From NCBI RefSeq assembly GCF_001949145.1, contig NW_019091474.1, positions 893,490-955,489 of the forward strand: a DNA stretch of 62,000 bases, given 5' to 3'. Shown piece by piece: positions 50,901 through 59,900 of this stretch. The position numbers and the translations under genes were made by a program. Positions within the stretch are counted from its first letter, which is position 1. Every line of letters starts with the position of its first letter. Below the pieces are notes generated by a model. The model did not search any database and was not told the DNA's origin. It saw only the letters and a program-made list of their open reading frames with translations. Origin of the DNA: Acanthaster planci. Taxonomy: Eukaryota; Echinodermata; Asteroidea; Valvatida; Acanthasteridae.

Positions 50901-53900
50901 TGGTCTGATATTGCTTTTGTTTTACATGCAGATCCGTCGCAGTGTAACTATGGTGAATACTCACTGGGCAATACCACCGCTTGCACGTTATGCCCGGCCG
51001 GATTCCATTGTTCAGACTCATCTGCGGCACCAATCCAGTGCCTCAAAGGATACTACGCACCAGAGGGCCAAGCAAACTGTTTCGGCTGCAGCAAGGGATT
51101 CTATTGCCCCGAAAATGGACTGTCTGCTCAGATCAGGTGTGTTGGACTTGATCAAGGATACCTCCTGATTGTATTCATGCCAATAGATTAATACCCCAGA
51201 GCTAGATGTTGTTTGTTGACTTCAGTCTCCACAGAATTTGCATTTTTTGTACAATCAAGCAAAAATCTTTAACCCCTTCGCTACGGAGGACTGCTACTAC
51301 CGCACCACTGTGTGAGGATTAGTGCATACCACACGTACAGTCTGTTCACCATGCAGCTGCTGGTTCAATGGGGCCTGCTGCAGGACAAAGCCCTCCATTC
51401 AGGGCATACCACAGCCCAGCAGTCGCGGTCAAAATAATCCCGCCGTGAAGGGGCTAATGTGCGGACAACAGGACAACTGTTGAAAACATGTATTTTTCAG
51501 ACAAGACTTTGCTGCTTATAATTCAATCCCACTTGTTACGTTTAATAAGTCATTGAAATAAAACTATTGTAGTTTTTACAAATCAAAGACCTGTGATAAA
51601 AACCTTCTGGGTTCTACATTTTACTGTGGCTTTAGAGTTGATCATAGTCCTGTTTGTCTCTGTGCGGCCTTTGCGTTGTCCCTTCAACACAGTTCAGGTG
51701 AATGTATTTTAGTTTTATGATGTTTATTACTGTTCACCCTGCAGTTGTGAGGAAGGCACGTTTGCCAACGACACCCGAGCCACAGAGTGCACAGTCTGCC
51801 CGGCCGGCTCAGAGTGCCTCAGCCGTTCTTCCACTCCAGTCCCCTGCGATCCCGGCTTCTACTCCCTGGGGGGAAACTCCAGCTGTACGGAGTGCCCTGG
51901 AGGCCACAAGTATGTTGAATTGAACCTTCTCCAGTACTCGCGATTCACAACACGGAGCGCCATCAAGAGGTTGCCACCGAGAGGCCATTTTTCAAGTTTA
52001 CAGTTGACAAAAACATTACCGACTTGCCGCAGTGTGCGTAAGGAGTGAATGTCAGTGGGCGTATTCAGGGAATATTTTGGTTGATTAGGGTATTCCTAAC
52101 CTCTGACAAATGCTCAAACCTTTCAAATCAAACACACGTAAGCACCTAAAATAGAGCTTTATGGACCACAATTCGCTGTGAAAAACCCTCTCTGTGACAA
52201 CCTCTTGGTCCAGTGCACTGAATTGTGAATCGCCCCCTAAAACCATGTCTGCAGCGCAAGGTACCAAAAATTCTTATCCCACCCACTTGCCTCGCTTTCT
52301 GTGCGCTGAGATCGCTGCTTTCCAAGTGGCCTCCAAGAGCTCATCGTTTTCAGACTAGATCAGAGTACAGTGAACATGTACGTGTGCTTTTGATGATGCG
52401 AGCAAATACGCATAACCGTACAATGTGGTACAGACAGAAACCGTGCATGTAGTTTGTGACCCAAGCTACCGCTTTTGCAGGTAACATTAAGATTTCATCA
52501 TATGCCGCTCTGATGACCCAGGTTGGACTCTAACCCTGGCCACGAAATGTCAAGGGTACATGCAGGCTGCATTCAAATTCTTTGGCTGTGGCTGTCAATA
52601 ATACACATGATAATGGGAAATGGCTACAGCTGGTAATCTGTGACTTCCATATGGACGTGTGCGTTTTTTCAAGTGTAGCCAAAAGACTTGGACAAGGCTT
52701 TACATAGACCCCCTATGCATCATATTGATGTACAGTAAAAAGTATATGTATTGTATGTACATGTATGTTTTGGTGCGCATATACATGGGGCCTTGTGGGG
52801 TACCGGAACAATGGGAAGTATCCTACAAGGACAGTTTTTACCATGTGGGGTACCAAAATCCACAAGAATTTTACAAAACTGATATTTGGAAATAACTCAA
52901 AAAGGGGAAATTTTTGTGCCATTCATCCGGGGTAAATTGAAGTGTTTTATATAAGGGACATACGGTCGGAATTTCAACCCAGGAAACTGAATTTGGTTGA
53001 AATTGGAGTGATTTGAAATTTTTTGCTTTTGATGTGGGAGTTTTGTACACGAGAACAGAGGAAATTCCCCACAAGTATAGCTGTGTAAGGATGCAGGTGA
53101 AAGCAGGTAGTCTGCTGTACATGTACATTGTGGCACAGGCACCTGTACATTGTACATGGTGAAGTAAGAGGCTATGTGTTTACTGTTGACTGTAGGTGTC
53201 CAACGACAGACCAGCAGCCCATCGCTTGCAACTCGGGCGAGTTTGCAGCAGCGGGCGATCAGTCCTGCACCCCTTGCCCCAGGGGTCAATTCTGCCCGGA
53301 CCCCCCACCGGCTGCCCCCACTAACTGTCCCTCCGGATGGTATGCCGAGACGCAAGGCAGAACCAACTGCACGCAATGCCCCCAGGGTGAGTAAAAGCCT
53401 GGTTTACAAACTGACACATTGCAGGAAATTTACATATTGCTCTTTGGTCTCGGGTGCTGTACTGTTTTCAGTTTTAATGTTTTCAGTATTTATCTTGTAT
53501 TTTTGGATTGTTCAGTTCTGAATAACAACACTTTTCAATTTCAATTGTCTTTTTTGTCTGTAATGCTTGATTCTTTTGCTTAACCAAACAACGAATATTG
53601 AATTTATAATAAGATATGAACTTGCAGCCTTGGGAATGCCTTACCGGCACTGTAGCTAATGTGAATTTCAATTCAATGTCAATTCATTTGTTCTTCTTGC
53701 CTGTTTAAAACTCTATTATTCGCTTTGCACTTGATTAAAAATACCTAAGGTGAAAACAAACATTTATACAAAGGTTATAATATTCCACAGAAATTCAAAT
53801 AAAAGAAAGTCCCATACAAATACCGATAAACTGTCACAAAGCCCTCAAAAGGGGTCATAATGAAGGGACGTTGAGCTGCCGGGCTCCATGTCGGCACTTC

Positions 53901-56900
53901 AAGTTGTAATTACTCGTAGCCTTGTACTGTTACATGCTGCATGGTACAGTGGCTCATGTACCTGCTATTAGACATGTTAGAGCAGTACTATACCATACTC
54001 TCTAGGTTTACCTGTTCAAATACACGTAAGGTGAACTGATTGTTGAATTGCATGCACCGTGGGGTTGCACCTGTTAGTTTTAAAACCAGTGCTTATTTTT
54101 AGTCAAGAAAAGTGCACCCTTAACCGGAACTTACGTGTACAAGGGCGCCAGTTAATCAGGGCTCAAGGCTGACCCAATGCCTCATCATGTTTTCGTATTT
54201 GTATTTCAGGCTCGGAATGCAGCGATGCCAGTGCAGCACCGACCCAGTGTCCTCCGGGATACTTCACCGACATTGATGGGGCCACGTCGTGCTCAGCTGT
54301 AAGTTGCAGTTTCCAGGGAGCTAGTAACGCATAGATTGCAATTTGAACTAGGACTTGAACTCAGCTTTGGATTTAGAAGTGGCTTGAGCGTTGGACTCAC
54401 CTGAAATGATTCGCGGCTTGAACCAAGACCCAGACTATTAGATTCCATTTCAGCCGTGCTGAATGTTAGTGATGCATTGAAATGTTGCAAGGGAGTGACA
54501 TAAAGTTTGACACATGACTTGCTTCAGGCGATTCATGGCTTGAACCAAGACCCAGACTATTAGTCTCCTTTTCAGCCGTGCTGAATGTTGTTGAATGCAT
54601 TGAAGTGTTGTAAGGGAGTAACATAAAGTTTGACACATGACTTGCTTCAAGCGATTCATGGCTTGAACCAAGACCCAGCCTATTAGTCTCCTTTTCAGCC
54701 GTGCTGAACGTTGGTGAATGCATTGAAGTATTGCAAGGGAGTAACGTACATGCAAAATTTGACTCGTCAAAACTCTGTGGGTTTTAGTTTCAGCGTAACA
54801 TAAGTCCCGTCGTAGACATACTGGAGTCTGGAATGAAATGTTCATGAAAAGACCATTTCAAGGTTCTGTTCTTGAAGTTCAGCAAATATAAAATTTTCAC
54901 TCATGATTGCGCGGGCCAATCATGGTTATAGCGTAGTTGCAGTGGTTATTGAACATCGTTGTCGGTGAGACTTTTCAAGACCGTCGCAAGAACTCTCGAG
55001 GCCATCGCAAAACCTCCAGTCTGAATTCTGGTCAAAACCTATCCAGATGAAGTGTAGCAGAAAGTATTCCGTCATCATTGTTCACCCTGCTCGTGACTTG
55101 TCATGTGCCTGGTCATGTGATGTTCTGGCTTAAAGTGACTGTCACTGAGGCATAGTAGTGGCTCAATTCTGATGTTGGTGTTCGTTTTTTTTTTTCCTCC
55201 AGTGTGCAGATGGCTACTACAACACCATCAATGGCTCCACTACCTGCACTGTCTGCCCTTCCAACAATAAATGCCCCATCAAGAGCAGCAACCCTGTGGC
55301 TTGTGAAGGGGGCTTTGTAAGTCTGGCACCATGTCTTCTTTTTTTTTTTGAAGTGGCTGTAGTCACGATGACTGTAATGATTTTCATCGGCAGTCTATTT
55401 AAGGTTATGAGGTTTCAGTCTCAACATGTTGTCGAGGTACGGCGTACTGTAAAATGCCCTGGATGGCTGGAAGTTTGAGCCAAGTTTGAAACTTTTAGGG
55501 GAATAAAAATTGCCAGGCATTTCATCCTTTGGCTTTTGCCGTATACGTCTGATCTTAATTGCCGGTATTAAAATCCAACAATGTGTGATTGTTTTTTTAA
55601 AGTATGCTCCGGAAGGGTCAACCGTGTGCTACAACTGTCCCGCCGGTACGGCCTGTGGAGGTGACTCGGACCCTGGACTGTGCCTGGTAGGTACCCCTAG
55701 TAATAACAAAAAATAGTGGCTTGGCCACCAAGTGACCTTAGCGATCGAATTGCAGAATCTAAGTCTATCCTGCGCAGATCAGATCAGGGTCGCTAGTTGT
55801 TTCAAGGTGCTCCCGTGGGCAGAAAAATGACCCAAAACAGGTTGTGACTAACTGTTTGTTTCTTCATAGTTGCCTCTCTCTTCCTGAAAGGGGTATTGGT
55901 GTAGGGAAGACATTGTTGATCGCCTGTGAGTTGTCTTACGGTCAGTTTGTGAATAGAATTGGGATGCCACGTTTTCACAGATTTTCCCAAACTGGGAAAC
56001 GATTTTTCAGCCTTTCGAAAAGCGATCGTGGATCGTGATAGTGGATTCTTTTCATGGAATTTCCCATCTCAATTGGCAGTGGTAACTTTCAATGGCAAAG
56101 GACTGCGATGTTGATATATTCTTTTGGCACTCCCACAGATTGGCCAGTACTCCAACGGGACCCACTGCGTCCCCTGTCCCCTGGGCTACTACTGCCCTTC
56201 CCCCGTGGGCACCCCTGAGATCTGCCCCGGGGGTTCCTACCAGGACCAGGAGGGCCAGGCTCGGTGCCTACCCTGCCCAGCTGGCCAGTCGTGCCTCTCT
56301 CAGGCAGACTCGCCAGTCAGCTGTGAGGCGGGGTACTACAGTCTGGTTGGCCAGCAAGTTTGCACGGTAGGTTTCTTTCTGCTGCTGTTACTCCCTGTGG
56401 CCAAGTTTCTTGGCTGTGCTTATTCTAAGCAGAAAATCTCTGCTCTCCGTAGCAGAAATATTCTGTGAGCGGTTGATGTTTTTCACATTCTTGCCAGAAA
56501 ATTTCTGTCACATGTATGTGTGTTATATCAAACAATTTGATTTGACACCTTCTGGTCTCACAGATTTTCTCAAAATTTTTAGAAATTGTTTGGTCATATG
56601 ATGAAAAGACAAATTTAAAATCAAATGGAAATATTCTCAGTCATTCTCATGACAATGACAGGAAAACCGGAGATTAGCAACCAGCCTGATGTACGGTATT
56701 GGCTTGTGGTAAACTTTACTCTGATCAAACTCTGTTGTTTGTAACCCTTGCATCTTCCTCTGCCTCGGCAGGAATGTCCCACTGGTCTGTGGAGCGACTC
56801 TGGTGCCTCCTCTTGTAGTCTGTGCCCGGCCGGCCAGACCTGCCTGAATGGATCTTTCTCCATTGCACCGGTAGACTGTGACGCTGGATACTATGCGGCC

Positions 56901-59900
56901 AGGGGCGACGGCGCCTGCTCTGTTTGTCCCCTCGGTGAGAATTCTTTCGTTGTCGAGTTTCTCATTTCAAAAAATAGAAGTTTCTGTTGATTTCGTTTTC
57001 ACTGATGGACATAAACCAAGGGTGTTTAGAGTAAAACCTACCGCTGTGCAAAACTGAACATTAAAACAGGCCTCCGAGAAAAGACTTGACTATTGTAGGC
57101 CACTTTTGAACCCCCAAAATCTCTTGAAAGACTGATCACCTTAGCCAAATTGTGCACCAGGGTGGAATAATACCGCATTTCTCCATCCAAACTTCCACCC
57201 AAACTTCCACCCTCCAAAACTTTTGTTCTATAAATAAAATAAGTTCCTCCCCTCCCCCCAATTTCACAATTTCTTGAAATCAGGTTTACCCCATAATTGA
57301 GTTGTGCCATAAATGTTACTTACACGTTTGCTGAGAATAACTGGGTTTTTATTTCTCAACATCCACTAGCAGTCTCTAGTTTTCGTCGTGGTCTCTTTTC
57401 AGTGTCATCGTCCAGACCATCACGAGACCTCTCACAAGACCATTGACACAAGCACTGGGATGAACAGTGACTAGGAAATGCTTTTGTTGCGGTGCATTTG
57501 AACAGCATGTGACTTGAATTCAGATGGGAGGACTTGTGGCGGTCTTGTGTGGTCTTGTGGGGTCTTGTGGGGTTTTGTGGGGTCTTGTGGGGTCTTGTGA
57601 TGTCTTGAAAGGTCCCGGCTACAGCAGTGCGTTTTTTTTTCTTTTTATCCCTCGGCAGGTACGTACAGTTCAGCCGGCGCCTCTGTTTGCATGGCTTGCC
57701 CAGCCGGCAGTGTCTGCACCGATCCCAGTGCGAGCCCCGTCCCATGCGACACCGGCACTTGGAGTGGAATAGGAGAGGTACCACAGCCGTCAGATTTATC
57801 CCGCAAATGTTTGTGATCCCGCAAAATGAGTCTAAAGGCCCTGTTTTTAAGTAATTCCGTTTTAGTTGGCATTAGAAAGAGTGAACTGAGTTGGTTGTTT
57901 GGATCTATCACCCATTTGGACATCCTGATGAAATTGGACAACATATAACTGAAAAATGGTAAAGAGGTCCCCATTGAGCGATGGGTGAAAGATTCTCTTA
58001 CAAGCCTTTCTCTCAAAGGTTCCTCTGATTAATTTTTTTAACGTTAGGTCACATGTAGCCAGAGCTAGACTCTGAAATGTGAAGTAGATGACATTCTTCT
58101 TGCAATGATAATATGTACCGGTATTCCTCCACCAGTTTGTTTGAGAGTTTTGTTTGGTTTTCTGTATGGATCTGGATCACTGAATCTGGATCATGTGCTG
58201 AATCTTGATCACAGAATCTTGATCACTGAGTATGGATCACTTAATCTTGATCACAGGATCTGGATCATTGAATCTGGATCATTGAATATGGATCACTGAA
58301 TCTGGATCACAGGATCTGCATCATAGAATCTGGATCACTGAATCTGGATCACAGGATCTGCATCATAGAATCTGGATCACTGAATCTGGATTCGGGCCTT
58401 TATGTGAGCATTGCATCACTGGCTCAGGAGTAATTGTGCATGGTGCATTTACATCTGAGGATACTGGTACATCATTTTTCTTTGTCACCCAGTTCAAATT
58501 TACGGTGTCTCGTTTGATTTTCATTTGAGTTTTGCTTTTCCACCAGGCTGTTGCTTGCGAGGACTGCCCCGCCGGCTACTACTGCAGCGATGCCTCCCAA
58601 CCCCCCACTGTCTGCCCCTTTGGTACCTACTCCGAGGCCCGGCAGGACTCGTGCGAGTCTTGCCCGGCCGGTCAATCCTGCTTGAACCCCGGCGAGACCC
58701 CGCAGAACTGCGACTCGGGAACCTACAGCCCGCTGGTATGCAAAGCCACTTTGGAGCTTTCTCGGCTGAAAATGAACACGTGTGCCCTTGGAAGCTGCTG
58801 CATTCTTACTTTTAGCCACTTCCCGTAGCCACATGCGTTTTTCTTAGCCCAGCCAGTTGATTCAGACATTGCTATAATCATTGATTTTGATGGCACAATA
58901 AGTAGGGTTAAGACATTCCAGACAGATCCTTGGTCAAATGTTAAGGAACTGATCAAGAGTCAACCAGTACCCTGACTGAACCTCCCAGCAAATATTGCCT
59001 CCTGGGCAGGCCCAGGAGTATTTAAAAATATATTTTGCACTAAGAAATACATGAATAAAAATACTGTTGAAATGACTGTATTATAGTTTTGGTGGTGTTT
59101 AAGTGTACGCCAAAAGTTGGCTGTCATATTCCATCTTCTTTGAAAGCTGATATTTCTCGCTAAAACAATACCTGGGATCTGGTGTTTTCCTGTCTCCAGG
59201 GCAATGCGGTCTGTCTGCAGTGCCCTGCGGGCTCCTCTTGCACCAACTCTTCCACGGCCGAGTGCTCGGAGGGCCAGTACAGTCTTGGCGGCGACTCGGC
59301 CTGCCATGATTGCCCCGCGGGCTCGGCCTGCCCGGTCAAGACCCAGGGCCCCGTGGCCTGTGCCGACGGCCAGCACACGGATGGCCTGGGAGCTCAGACT
59401 GCATGCCAGGACTGTGCTGCTGGAATGTACTGCTCCGACCCAGCGTAAGTGTTTTTTTTTAATAAGAATTCTTCTCGGTCACTGGTTGCTCCAGACAATC
59501 AGAGTGTGGGATGTGCTACTTGTTCCTCTATCTAGTCAATCCGTGTAATCTTCAAAGCTAATTCTAAGGTGTGATCTTCACAAGATTGGCTTCTCTTTCT
59601 ATCTTTTCCACCTTTTTTTTTCCTTTCACTCTGTTTTCTTCTCCTGTAGTCCTCTCCTAGAGCACCCCTTGAATAACCTTTTGGTCAGTGAGCTGCATTG
59701 ATCACATAATATTGTCAAGATTGTAGAACCTACCTCATGTGATCTTGCGAGGGTAATGCAGCTGGGGGGGGGGCAGTTGGTGCCCGTCTAATCTCAGCTG
59801 AGGGAGGATGATCTTGACTTGATGGGAATGGCCTCTTTGACACCTTGCTTTATGACCAGCTCTGTCTAAGACCTTGGTCTCGCATCCTAGAAGTCTTTGG

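Noticed and set aside
54416-54760. CRISPR-like regularly spaced repeats
   Set aside because: Units are contiguous ~122-bp tandem copies without unique spacers, in the intron of a metazoan gene.
58472-59376. Minus-strand open frames rich in Ala/Gly/Arg opposite exons 19 and 20
   Set aside because: Antisense shadows of GC-rich Cys-module exons; similar shadows occur opposite exons 6 and 17.
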